The notes: generated by a model from the letters alone, not told the origin. A stretch of DNA of 24,275 nucleotides from CALJFL01 sp964590005 (GCA_964590005.1 CAZPVJ010000018.1:1-24275), one strand, 5' to 3'. Positions 1-7,726 are shown, numbered from the stretch's first letter. Made by a program: numbers and translations.

Positions 1-523
1 AGAGCAGTTCGCTGGCGCGGCCCTGGCCGATAATTCTGGGCAGTATGGCGCAAGCGCCCATATCGCAGCCGGCCAAGCCGACCCGGTTAAACAGGAATGC
101 AACTTTGGCATCACTGTTGGCGTAGCGCAGATCGCTGCTCATGGCGATGATCGCGCCGGCGCCGGCGCAGATGCCTTCGACCGCGCTGAGCACCGGTTGT
201 GGGCAGGCACGCATGGCCTTGACCAGGTCGCCGGTCATGCGGGTGAAGGCCATGAGTTGTTTCATGTTCATCTTGGTCAGCGGGCCGATGATCTCGTGGA
301 CATCGCCGCCGGAGCAGAAGTTACCGCCGGCCCCGCGCACGATCACGGCGTGCACGTCGTCGGCATAGACCAGTGCCCGGAACAGGTCGCGCAGCTCTGC
401 GTAGGAGTCAAAGGTCAGTGGGTTTTTGCGCTCCGGTCGGTTCAGGGTAATGGTGGCCACGCCGCCATCCGTTGCCCACAAAAAGTGTTCCGCCTGGTAG
501 TCGCTTAATGAAGTGCTCTGCAT
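1..523 (-). CDS. Enoyl-CoA hydratase/isomerase family protein (3' end missing)
   Basis: This crotonase-fold protein presumably acts on a CoA-thioester intermediate made by the two genes upstream. Only the first 174 residues are present because the window ends inside the gene. Visible family features are the NRPERKNPL segment (about 28-36), the oxyanion-hole segment NFCSGGDV (68-75), and the second glycine-rich strand GICAGAGAII (117-126). The usual first catalytic Glu of true hydratases is not seen near 144-148. Instead an Asp (D154, in GCDMGA) sits where PaaG-type isomerases carry their catalytic Asp, so an isomerase or ring-opening role is as likely as hydration. The ATG shares one base with the TAA stop of the SDR upstream (TAATG), so translation is probably coupled. 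Family is certain from the sequence; exact reaction is unknown. Confidence 0.88.
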   Translation of the reverse strand, partial: MQSTSLSDYQAEHFLWATDGGVATITLNRPERKNPLTFDSYAELRDLFRALVYADDVHAVIVRGAGGNFCSGGDVHEIIGPLTKMNMKQLMAFTRMTGDLVKAMRACPQPVLSAVEGICAGAGAIIAMSSDLRYANSDAKVAFLFNRVGLAGCDMGACAILPRIIGQGRASELL

Positions 524-1278
524 TACATGGTTTCTCCACCGCTGATGGATATGGCCTGCCCGGTGACCGAACGAGCTGCCTCGGAACACAGCCACAGGAC
601 CGTGCCGGCAATCTCGTCGGGCTGGATCAGCCGCCCCTGCGGATTGGTATCAGTAAATTGGGCCAGCGCCTGTTCCTCGCTACGCCCGGTTTTCTCGACG
701 ATCTGCTGCACAGACTGGCGAATAATGTCAGTGTCAGTATAGCCGGGGCAAATAGCGTTGACGGTTATGCCCAGCTCCGCGGTTTCCAGCGCCAGTGCGC
801 GGGTCAGGCCAAGCACGCCATGCTTGGCGGCACAGTAGGCGCTGACATAGGCGTAGCCCTTTAGGGATGCGGTGCTGGCAATGTTGATGATGCGCCCGTC
901 ACGGCGCTCACGCATGTCCGCTATTACCCGGGAGGTGCAGTGGAAGACGCCGTTGAGATTGGTGTTGAGTACAGTCTGCCATTGTTCGCTGGTCAGCTTG
1001 TGGAAGGGGGAGGTGGGCGCCATCCCGGCGCAATTGACCAGTACATCGATCGGGCCGAAGGTCTCCGTCGCAGCGCTAAAGCTGGTGGCGACATCCTCCT
1101 CATTGCCAACGTCACAGGTCAGGGTCTGGCAGCTGCCCTCGGGCGCCGAGGCGGCGGTTGTCTCCAATGGCTCCAGTCGCCGTCCCAGCAGGCTGACGCG
1201 GTACCCGGCTTCGGCCAATGAGAGCACAATGACCGCGCCAATACCGCTGCCGGCACCGGTGACCAGGGCGTGCTTCAT
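523..1278 (-). CDS. SDR-family dehydrogenase (3-hydroxyacyl-CoA dehydrogenase-like)
   Basis: A 251-residue classical short-chain dehydrogenase/reductase. It has the nucleotide-binding TGAGSGIG motif (7-14), the NCAG structural motif (92-95), Asn107, catalytic Ser135 and the YCAAK active site (Tyr148, Lys152). The ending SITGxSISxGG-like (VTGQAISISGGETM) is typical of FabG-like enzymes. Its ATG overlaps the TGA stop of the fused monooxygenase by 4 bp (ATGA), and its own stop overlaps the next gene by 1 bp, so it is the middle gene of a tightly coupled operon. The context suggests NAD-dependent oxidation of a hydroxy intermediate derived from a dearomatised aminobenzoyl-CoA or similar ring. Family assignment is firm; substrate is inferred only from neighbours. 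Confidence 0.93.
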   Translation of the reverse strand: MKHALVTGAGSGIGAVIVLSLAEAGYRVSLLGRRLEPLETTAASAPEGSCQTLTCDVGNEEDVATSFSAATETFGPIDVLVNCAGMAPTSPFHKLTSEQWQTVLNTNLNGVFHCTSRVIADMRERRDGRIINIASTASLKGYAYVSAYCAAKHGVLGLTRALALETAELGITVNAICPGYTDTDIIRQSVQQIVEKTGRSEEQALAQFTDTNPQGRLIQPDEIAGTVLWLCSEAARSVTGQAISISGGETM

Positions 1279-3602
1279 TTTGCCGCCGCCATTTCAGCGG
1301 CTCGCTGCAGATTGATGTGCAGCTGTCGGTAACCCATGAAGTACTGCCGTTGTTCCGCGACGCCCATGCCGGTGTAGCCCATCTCCGCGGACGCCCGCAG
1401 GGTCCAGTTGGGGTCCGCCAGGTGCGGCCTTGCCAGGCAGACGAGGTCTGCGCGACCCGCGGCAACGATGCTGTTGACGTGGTCGACTTCATAGATATTG
1501 CCCACCGCCATGGTGGCGATGCCGCCTTCGTTGCGTATGCGATCAGACAGTGGTGTCTGGAACATACGCCCGGGCTGTGGTTTTGCCTGGTGCGAGGTCT
1601 GTCCGCTGGACACGTCGATGATGTCTGCGCCGGCGGCGATGAATGCCTGGGCAATCGCGAGGGCATCTTCCTCGGTGTTTCCGGCTTCTTCCATCCAGTC
1701 GTGGGCGGATATACGCACTGACATTGGCTTGCTGTCTGGCCAAACCGCACGCATTGCGGTGAACACTTCCAGAGGGTAGCGCAGACGGTTTTCCAGGCTG
1801 CCGCCGTACTCGTCGCTGCGCTGGTTGAGTAGGGGGGTGATAAATGCGGAGATCAGATAACCGTGGGCTGCATGCAATTCCACCAGGTCGAAGCCGGCGC
1901 GATCAGCGCGGCGTGTTGCTTCGACAAATTGTTCGCGCACCTGATCCATTTGCTCCCGTGTGATTTCCGCCGGAACCTGCATGTGAGCGTCAAAGGGGAT
2001 GGCACTGGCCGATACCAGCGGCCAGTCTTCACCGGCAGGCAGTGGCTCGTCCAGAATGGCTGGGTCCCAGTTCCAGGGCTCCTTGGTGGCACCTTTGGGG
2101 CCGGCATGGCCCAACTGCAATGCCAATTTGGCCTGGGTATGGGTGTGTACGAAGTCTGTAATACGTCGCCAGGCCGCTTCCTGCTCATCATTCCAGATGC
2201 CGGTACATCCCGGTGTGATGCGCGCCTCGGGCGAAATGTCGGTCATCTCGGTGTAGACAAGTCCAGCTCCGCCCTTGGCGAGCTCTCCGTAGTGCACAAG
2301 ATGCCAGTCATCCGGCATGCCATCCTGGGCGCTGTACATCGACATGGGTGATACCACCACCCGGTTAATCAATGCCATATCACGCAGCTGATAGGGCAGG
2401 AACATGGGCGGTATGGCCTCATCGAAGCTGTCGCCCAGCGCTTTCTTGGCAAGGTGTTTCTCCATGCCTTCCAGCCATTGTGGGTCGCGCAGGCGAAGAT
2501 TCTCGTGGCTGACGCGTTGGCTGCGAGTCAGCATGGAGTAGTTGAATTGCTTGAGGTCGAAGGCGCTGGCGTAGCGGGGCACATCCTCGAACCAGATCAT
2601 CGCGTTGCGAGCGGCGCTTTGCAGCCGCAGTGCGTCAACCTCGCGCTCCTTCTGGTAGGCATGCAGTGCGGTGGGTATATCCGCGTCGCGCGTCAGGTGC
2701 TCGGCCAGGGCGATCGAATCCTCGAGTCCCAGCTTGGTGCCGGAGCCTATGGAGAAGTGCGCTGTGTGGGCTGCATCGCCGATCAAGACCACGCGATCGT
2801 CCTTCACCCAGTTGCGGCACAATACGTGCGGGAAGCTGATCCAGGCAGAGCCACGGATGTGCGCTGAGTTAGTCATCAGCTCGTGGCCATCAAGGTATTT
2901 TTCGAAAATTTTGCGGCAGGTCTCAGCGCTCTCCTCGTGGCTCATACTGTCGAACCCGATGGCATCGTAAACGTCCGGGTTGCACTCGACGATGAATGTG
3001 GAGGTGTCCTGATCGAACTGGTAGCAGTGTGCCCAGATCCAGCCGTGCTCGGTTTCCTCAAAAATGAAGGTGAAGGCATCGTGGAAAGTCTGTTTGGTGT
3101 CCAGCCAGACGAACTTGTTGCAACGCAGGTCTATGCTGCAGTCGAAGGCATCCAGATCGGAGTTTCTAACTTTCGAGTTCAGGCCGTCTGCCGCCACCAC
3201 AACATCGGCATCCGCAAAGCGCGTGTCGATGTCGGCGACCTCGAATTCGCTTTCGAACTCCAGTTTGACGCCCAGTTCCAGGCAGCGCTCATGCAGCAGT
3301 TGCAGCATGCGCTTGCGGCCCAGGCCGATAAAGCCGTGTCCATCAGATCGCTCCAGTTCGCCATTGACGTAACAGTCAATCATGTCCCAGTGGATAAACT
3401 CGTCGGCGATTCTCTCGCCACTGACCGGATCGTTGGCAATCAGGTTCTCTACCGTCTGGTCAGAGAACACCACGCCCCAGCCGAAGGTGTCGTCTGGCTT
3501 GTTGCGCTCGTAGACAGTGATGTCGTGGGAGGCATCCCGGAGCTTCATTGAAATGGCAAGATACAGGCCAGAGGGGCCGCCGCCCAGACAGACTATTTTC
3601 AT
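1275..3602 (-). CDS. Bifunctional FAD monooxygenase/OYE reductase, 2-aminobenzoyl-CoA monooxygenase/reductase type
   Basis: A 775-residue fusion. Residues 1-370 form a salicylate-hydroxylase-like FAD monooxygenase: GGGPSG (7-12), AADG (137-140) and the FAD ribose motif GDAAH (275-279). Residues 400-770 form an old-yellow-enzyme TIM barrel with LQLGHAG (495-501) and the active-site HAAHGY (577-582, with the proton-donating Tyr582). This architecture is known for 2-aminobenzoyl-CoA monooxygenase/reductase of Azoarcus evansii, which hydroxylates and then reduces the ring of anthraniloyl-CoA; databases often label the family bifunctional salicylyl-CoA 5-hydroxylase/oxidoreductase. I chose the ATG at 3602 over an upstream TTG at 3614 because GGAG lies 6 bases before it and the protein then begins directly with the FAD-binding strand MKIVCLGGG. 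It is the first gene of a three-gene operon facing marR, with two probable operators upstream. No CoA ligase is in the window, so anthranilate versus salicylate as substrate is open. Confidence 0.92.
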   Translation of the reverse strand: MKIVCLGGGPSGLYLAISMKLRDASHDITVYERNKPDDTFGWGVVFSDQTVENLIANDPVSGERIADEFIHWDMIDCYVNGELERSDGHGFIGLGRKRMLQLLHERCLELGVKLEFESEFEVADIDTRFADADVVVAADGLNSKVRNSDLDAFDCSIDLRCNKFVWLDTKQTFHDAFTFIFEETEHGWIWAHCYQFDQDTSTFIVECNPDVYDAIGFDSMSHEESAETCRKIFEKYLDGHELMTNSAHIRGSAWISFPHVLCRNWVKDDRVVLIGDAAHTAHFSIGSGTKLGLEDSIALAEHLTRDADIPTALHAYQKEREVDALRLQSAARNAMIWFEDVPRYASAFDLKQFNYSMLTRSQRVSHENLRLRDPQWLEGMEKHLAKKALGDSFDEAIPPMFLPYQLRDMALINRVVVSPMSMYSAQDGMPDDWHLVHYGELAKGGAGLVYTEMTDISPEARITPGCTGIWNDEQEAAWRRITDFVHTHTQAKLALQLGHAGPKGATKEPWNWDPAILDEPLPAGEDWPLVSASAIPFDAHMQVPAEITREQMDQVREQFVEATRRADRAGFDLVELHAAHGYLISAFITPLLNQRSDEYGGSLENRLRYPLEVFTAMRAVWPDSKPMSVRISAHDWMEEAGNTEEDALAIAQAFIAAGADIIDVSSGQTSHQAKPQPGRMFQTPLSDRIRNEGGIATMAVGNIYEVDHVNSIVAAGRADLVCLARPHLADPNWTLRASAEMGYTGMGVAEQRQYFMGYRQLHINLQRAAEMAAAK

Positions 3603-3656
3603 TCTCGTCTCCAACGTTTAGGGGGTGAGCAGACCGGAATCGCTATACCCATGACA

Positions 3657-3679
3657 ATAGTTTAGACTTAAAAAGTTTG
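3657..3679 (-). promoter_or_regulatory. Probable MarR operator, site 1 (upstream of the monooxygenase operon)
   Basis: Read on the minus strand, this 23-bp site starts CAAAC and has the core TTTTTA-AGTC-TAAACT. It matches site 3 at 21 of 23 positions. It lies 55-77 bp upstream of the monooxygenase ATG, in the right place to overlap its promoter. Function as an operator is inferred from the repeat and the adjacent MarR gene. Confidence 0.68.
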
Positions 3680-3691
3680 TTGAGTATAGCG

Positions 3692-3714
3692 CAAACATTT
3701 TAAATATAAAATAT
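3692..3714 (+). promoter_or_regulatory. Probable MarR operator, site 2 (upstream of marR)
   Basis: A 23-bp site starting CAAAC with a palindromic core ATTTTA-AATA-TAAAAT (3697-3712). It ends 15 bp before the marR ATG, and overlaps a possible -10 (TTAAAT, 3700-3705) placed 17 bp after TTGTTG (3677-3682). Binding here would give autorepression of marR and, with site 1, control of the divergent operon. The promoter boxes are weak matches; the repeat itself is clear. Confidence 0.7.
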
Positions 3715-3729
3715 TGATTGAAGGTGAAT

Positions 3730-4209
3730 ATGGTTGAGCCTGTCAAAAGTCTTGCGCTGGATCATGAAACCCGCCTGCAGGAGGACGATCACCACTCTGT
3801 GAAGCTGTGGCTGCGCCTGCTGACCTGCTCCAGCATGATAGAAACGGCGTTGCGCACCGCGTTACGGGAATCCTTTGACACGACGTTGCCCAGGTTCGAT
3901 TTACTGGCTCAGCTGGAAAGGGCGCCTGATGGCCTGACCATGGGGCAATTGTCGCAGCGAATGATGGTGTCGGGCGGTAACGTCTCCGGGATCGCCTCGC
4001 AGCTGGTCAAGGAGGGCCTGATCGATCGCAACCCGGTACCCGACAACCGCAGAACCTTTATTGCGAAGCTGACCCCCAAAGGGCGTAAGCAGTTTCGTAA
4101 AATGGCCGAGCAACACGAGCAGTGGGTTATCAGCATGCTGGGCCAGCTCGAATCGGATGAGGTGGAGCAGTTGATGGGCTTACTGGAGCGAGTGAAACAG
4201 GGCCTCTAG
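3730..4209 (+). CDS. MarR-family transcriptional regulator
   Basis: A 159-residue winged-helix regulator. The MarR domain covers roughly residues 25-155: a helix containing LLAQLERAPDGLTMGQLSQRM, a recognition helix region GGNVSGIASQLVKEGLI, and the wing with the family signature VPDNRRTFIAKLTPKGRK. MarR proteins of aromatic-CoA pathways are usually repressors released by a CoA thioester or the free acid; that mechanism is an inference here. I chose ATG 3730 because AAGG (3721-3724) lies 5 bases upstream; an in-frame TTG at 3718 and GTG at 3724 are possible but lack a good ribosome site. The gene is divergent from the fused monooxygenase operon and precedes the stand-alone OYE gene, with copies of the same operator-like sequence at both junctions. 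Confidence 0.93.
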   Translation: MVEPVKSLALDHETRLQEDDHHSVKLWLRLLTCSSMIETALRTALRESFDTTLPRFDLLAQLERAPDGLTMGQLSQRMMVSGGNVSGIASQLVKEGLIDRNPVPDNRRTFIAKLTPKGRKQFRKMAEQHEQWVISMLGQLESDEVEQLMGLLERVKQGL

Positions 4210-4237
4210 TTAACACGCGAATCGGGGGTTGCGCCGC

Positions 4238-4260
4238 CAAACATTTTAAGTCTAAAATAT
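4238..4260 (+). promoter_or_regulatory. Probable MarR operator, site 3 (upstream of the stand-alone OYE gene)
   Basis: A 23-bp copy of the same sequence, CAAAC followed by the core ATTTTA-AGTC-TAAAAT (4243-4258). It lies 28-50 bp after the marR stop and ends 27 bp before the OYE ATG, covering a possible -10 (TAAAAT, 4253-4258). It suggests the OYE gene has its own MarR-controlled promoter rather than depending on readthrough from marR. Confidence 0.7.
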
Positions 4261-4287
4261 CCACATTGTTTGCCCGGGGTTAGAACC

Positions 4288-5757
4288 ATGTGGAAGCCAG
4301 CCGAACGCATTAAATACACCGCTGTCGAAGATGACTGGCCCAGTGCCAGCGAGGCAGCCGACAGCCTGCTCTTCAGTCCGTTGCAGGTTGGCCCTATGTC
4401 GCTTGCCCAGCGCACCTGGGTCCCCGCAATGGTACCCTGGCGCTCCAATGAGGAGGGCGAGGTCACCGAAGACGTTTTGCAATGGTATGAGCGCTTTGCC
4501 CAGGGTAAGCCTGGCGTCATTGTGGTGGAGGCCACTGGCATTCGCGATATCCCCAGCGGGCCACTGCTGCGCATCGGTGATGACCGTTATGTGCCGGGAT
4601 TGAAGAAACTCACAGATGTCGTGCGCGAAGCAAGCGATGGGCAGACGCGCCTTCTCATTCAGATAATCGATTTTCTATCCATTCGCCGGCGACCCGACCC
4701 CGACAAATTTTTGCAGCGATTCTTGCCTATTACCGAGTCCCATCGTAGCGCCCTTGGACTTCCTGACGCCGAGGAAGCGAGCGTTCGGGATGCCCTGATC
4801 GCACTGCCAGCAGAGGGGCTGCAGGAGGTTTTGGCCCCCAAGGAATGGGAAGATATGCAGCTGGGCTATCGCGAAAGAGTAACCGACACCCAGATTCCTG
4901 CGATTGCAGAGTTGCCCCAAACTCTCCCGGGCTTATTTGCCAGTGCCGCGTCGCGGGCAGAGCAGGCTGGTTTCGATGGCGTGGAATTGCATTACGCCCA
5001 TGCCTATACCATGGCGTCTTTCCTGTCTGCCACCAACACGCGCAGCGATGGCTATGGTGGCGCTCGCGAAAACCGGGTGCGATTGCCGCTGGAAGTGTAT
5101 CGGGCAGTGCGCGAGGCCACCGGCCCTGAATTCGTAGTGGGTTGCCGCTTTCTCAGTGACGAAATTGTTGAACAGGGTAATCGCCTTGATGACGCCTGTT
5201 ACTTTGGCAAGGCGTTCGCCGAGGCTGGTATGGACTTCCTTTCACTGTCCCGCGGTGGCAAGTTCGACGACGCCAAACAACCCAAGGTGGGTTGGGCTGC
5301 CTATCCCTATACAGGCCGCAGTGGCTATGAATGCATGCCGGGTTATATTTCCGACGAGCAGGGCCCTTTCGGCCGTAATATAGAGCCGGTGTCAGTGATT
5401 CGCCAGACCCTGCGCGATAACGGGCTGAATACTCCCGTTGTGGTGGCGGGTGGAATTTTCGGTTTTGAGCATGCGGAGCAAATTCTGCAGTCGAACAAAG
5501 CCGACATTATAGGTTTGGCGCGACAGGCGCTAGCTGATCCCGATTGGTTCGAGAAAGTCCGAACCGGCTATGGGCCCGAGGTGATAATTTGTCGCTACAG
5601 CAATTACTGCGAGGGCCTGGACCAGAAGCACAAGCAGGTAACCTGCGAGCTATGGGACCGCGAAAACCTGGACGAACCGGGCATTGCCAAATCGTTTGAC
5701 GGTAAACGGCGTCTGCTGGCGCCAGCCTGGCACCCTGCAGAGAGTCCGGCTGATTGA
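4288..5757 (+). CDS. NADH:flavin oxidoreductase, old-yellow-enzyme family (stand-alone)
   Basis: A 489-residue FMN TIM-barrel oxidoreductase. Family marks are the N-terminal FSPLQVGPMSLAQR, the active-site stretch HYAHAY (235-240) followed by TNTRSDGYGGARENR, and the phosphate-binding VVVAGGIFG and GLARQALADPDW segments near 385-420. It lacks the separate FAD/NAD domain of 2,4-dienoyl-CoA reductase. The QLxHxG motif of most OYEs is replaced by QIIDF (125-129). Near the C-terminus Cys435, Cys441 and Cys453 resemble a 4Fe-4S site, but the position of the second ligand is Ser438. ATG 4288 is preferred over the TTG at 4270 because the operator-like repeat ends at 4260; the ribosome site is weak either way. 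The MarR-type operator in front links it to the aminobenzoyl-CoA-type operon, perhaps as a second ring or enoyl reductase (inference). Confidence 0.87.
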   Translation: MWKPAERIKYTAVEDDWPSASEAADSLLFSPLQVGPMSLAQRTWVPAMVPWRSNEEGEVTEDVLQWYERFAQGKPGVIVVEATGIRDIPSGPLLRIGDDRYVPGLKKLTDVVREASDGQTRLLIQIIDFLSIRRRPDPDKFLQRFLPITESHRSALGLPDAEEASVRDALIALPAEGLQEVLAPKEWEDMQLGYRERVTDTQIPAIAELPQTLPGLFASAASRAEQAGFDGVELHYAHAYTMASFLSATNTRSDGYGGARENRVRLPLEVYRAVREATGPEFVVGCRFLSDEIVEQGNRLDDACYFGKAFAEAGMDFLSLSRGGKFDDAKQPKVGWAAYPYTGRSGYECMPGYISDEQGPFGRNIEPVSVIRQTLRDNGLNTPVVVAGGIFGFEHAEQILQSNKADIIGLARQALADPDWFEKVRTGYGPEVIICRYSNYCEGLDQKHKQVTCELWDRENLDEPGIAKSFDGKRRLLAPAWHPAESPAD

Positions 5758-5758
5758 A

Positions 5759-6940
5759 TTATCGACTTCGTTGATGAATGGCCCGGTAGTGGTCGATCAG
5801 GGGGATCAGTATCAGGATATAGGACAGGACGAACAACACCATGCCGGCAATGATCACCCTGTCGTAATCCCCGTCCCCCAGTAGCGCCGCGGCAAAAGCC
5901 GGACCCACTGCAAGCCCCAGCATCTGAGCCGCGACCGCGTAGATAACCACCCGACCATGGCGGTCGAAGCTGGCCATGGCGCCGAGCAGGAACGGGTGTG
6001 TCATGTTCCAGGCAAAGTTGTATACGCAGACGGTTATCGCATACACCGCGGCGGTGAACTGGCCAAAGAGTGCGGCTAGCACCGCTGCGCCACCGAGTAC
6101 GCCGATCGCCAACGGCCAGGCGCGACCGAAACGACGACCGGCCGCGGCTGCCACGAAGGCGCCGGCAATGCCGAGAAACTGTGACAGCATCAATCCATTG
6201 GCCACACCCTGTTCGTCGACACCGCCGTTGAGTCCGATGAGGAACAGGTAAGCCCAGATAACGCCCTGGGCAAAGAAGTAGGTGAACATGGCCAGTATGG
6301 CCAGGATCCTAAAAGCCTTCGCCAGGTCTACTGCGTCCTCTTCCACCTGCAGGTGCTCCTCCCCCGAGTCAGGAACGTGGGACAGGCAGAACCAGCCGGA
6401 TGCGCCAAAAACCGCAAAAAAGATAATAATGCCCTTGAGTCCTACCAGGGCAAGTGCGGCGGGAAAGGCCCATAGTCCCAGGGCGCCGTAGGTCAGCACC
6501 CCCATTATCAGGAGGCCGAAGTTGAGATCGGGAAGTCGGGTCAGACCGATTATGGTGAAGGTTAACGAGACCAGGCCACCGGAGCCCAGGCCAGTGATAA
6601 ACCGCAGGGTACTGAACTGGTACAACTCGCTGGTCAGCGTCGATGCCAGGTTACCCAATACAAACAGGACGATCGACAGGCGAAATATGCGTTGCCAGCT
6701 GTAGTTGTGCCCACCGAGCGCCAATACTACGGTCGTGAGCGCCAGGCCCCAGATTTCGGCGGAAGCGATATAGCCCGCCTGCTGTTCGTCGAAGCCGTAA
6801 AATTCCACCAGGCCCTGCACAAAACCGGGCTGTACGATAAAGACAGCGGCGCCAATGACACTGAGATAGATCGCGGCGAACAGTGATACATTACTGTTAA
6901 CGTCAACCGCCATGGAGCTTTGAGTCCGTGATGCCGGCAT
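5759..6940 (-). CDS. MFS transporter
   Basis: A 393-residue protein made almost entirely of hydrophobic stretches, about 12 membrane segments, with a polar central loop (VPDSGEEHLQVEEDAVDLAKAF, around 205-225) splitting the two six-helix halves as in the major facilitator superfamily. It should act in the inner membrane; substrate and direction cannot be told. ATG 6940 is supported by GGAGG four bases upstream. It is divergent from the LuxR-type regulator with 75 bp between the start codons, which suggests that regulator controls it, and converges with the OYE gene with only 1 bp between the two stop codons and no terminator visible there. Confidence 0.85.
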   Translation of the reverse strand: MPASRTQSSMAVDVNSNVSLFAAIYLSVIGAAVFIVQPGFVQGLVEFYGFDEQQAGYIASAEIWGLALTTVVLALGGHNYSWQRIFRLSIVLFVLGNLASTLTSELYQFSTLRFITGLGSGGLVSLTFTIIGLTRLPDLNFGLLIMGVLTYGALGLWAFPAALALVGLKGIIIFFAVFGASGWFCLSHVPDSGEEHLQVEEDAVDLAKAFRILAILAMFTYFFAQGVIWAYLFLIGLNGGVDEQGVANGLMLSQFLGIAGAFVAAAAGRRFGRAWPLAIGVLGGAAVLAALFGQFTAAVYAITVCVYNFAWNMTHPFLLGAMASFDRHGRVVIYAVAAQMLGLAVGPAFAAALLGDGDYDRVIIAGMVLFVLSYILILIPLIDHYRAIHQRSR

Positions 6941-7015
6941 GCTGCCTCCGCAGATTATGGAGTTATTTCAGGCTAGTATGCGGGACTGATACCGGTAACA
7001 CCATCGACCTAAAGT

Positions 7016-7726
7016 ATGAGTAGCAGTCACCACAATGAGAATTTTCCCAACCGGTTTCAGCAGGAAAGTCTCGACCTGGTGAATAGCCTGCTGCCCCTGT
7101 CGTCTTCAGGCTTTTATCTTGTGGGTCCGGATATGCGTCATCGCGGTGTCGTGCTGCGTGACCTCGACGCGTCTGCCGAACGTGCCTACACCAAAAGCTA
7201 TGGCGACTACGACCCGCTGAACCCTTCCCGGTTTGCCGGGCAGGAGGTGCGCGTTGCCTGCCTTGACGAGCAGATTACCGAGGCCGAGCTGCTTGCGTCG
7301 GTCTACTACCGGGAATTTATGCAGCCACTTGATCACCGTCACGTGGCCGATATGTTTTTCCGGCGCGGCCCGGATATTATCGCCGTGTTAACCATGCTGC
7401 GCAGTCCCGGGCTAGGTCCTTTTACCGAGGCCGAGCTGCAGCTGGTGCGCCGATTACAGCCCTTTCTTGAGTACACGCTCAATCGCGAGTACCAGCCTCG
7501 CCGGTACCGTGAGCGTGACGAGCTTGGTGAGAGTTACGGGCTGACCTCCAGGGAACTCGATGTGGTTGAATACATTGTTGCGGGCGCCAGTAACAAGATC
7601 ATTGCCCGCGAATTACAGCTCAGCCTGGCGACGATCAAAACGCATATCCAGCATGTATTCCAGAAGCTGGGGGTATCGTCGCGCACTGCGCTCAGCGCGC
7701 GCGTTCTCGGTGACCTGGGCCGCTGA
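7016..7726 (+). CDS. LuxR-type (HTH) transcriptional regulator
   Basis: A 236-residue regulator with a C-terminal LuxR/GerE helix-turn-helix (about 174-235): YGLTSRELDVVEYIVAG, then NKIIARELQLSLATIKTHIQHVFQKLGV. The N-terminal 160 residues have no receiver-domain aspartate pattern and no clear autoinducer-binding tryptophan/tyrosine pattern, so it is not an evident response regulator or quorum sensor; it may hold a GAF/PAS-like ligand domain. The ribosome site before ATG 7016 is poor. It sits between the divergent MFS gene and the SDR-aminotransferase-kinase operon, 100 bp upstream of the latter, and is the only regulator in this module, so it is the likely activator of both (inference). Confidence 0.88.
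   Translation: MSSSHHNENFPNRFQQESLDLVNSLLPLSSSGFYLVGPDMRHRGVVLRDLDASAERAYTKSYGDYDPLNPSRFAGQEVRVACLDEQITEAELLASVYYREFMQPLDHRHVADMFFRRGPDIIAVLTMLRSPGLGPFTEAELQLVRRLQPFLEYTLNREYQPRRYRERDELGESYGLTSRELDVVEYIVAGASNKIIARELQLSLATIKTHIQHVFQKLGVSSRTALSARVLGDLGR

Noticed and set aside
1112..1750. 212-codon minus-strand open frame overlapping the fused monooxygenase and the SDR
   Set aside because: Its product is low-complexity Arg/Pro/Ser-rich and it spans the junction of two clear genes in another frame.
2883..3551. 222-codon plus-strand open frame opposite the monooxygenase domain
   Set aside because: It is antisense to conserved FAD-domain coding sequence and shows no family motif.
6990..6997. TACCGGTA palindrome in the MFS/LuxR divergent region
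   Set aside because: Short, not repeated upstream of the other module genes, and not extended on either side.
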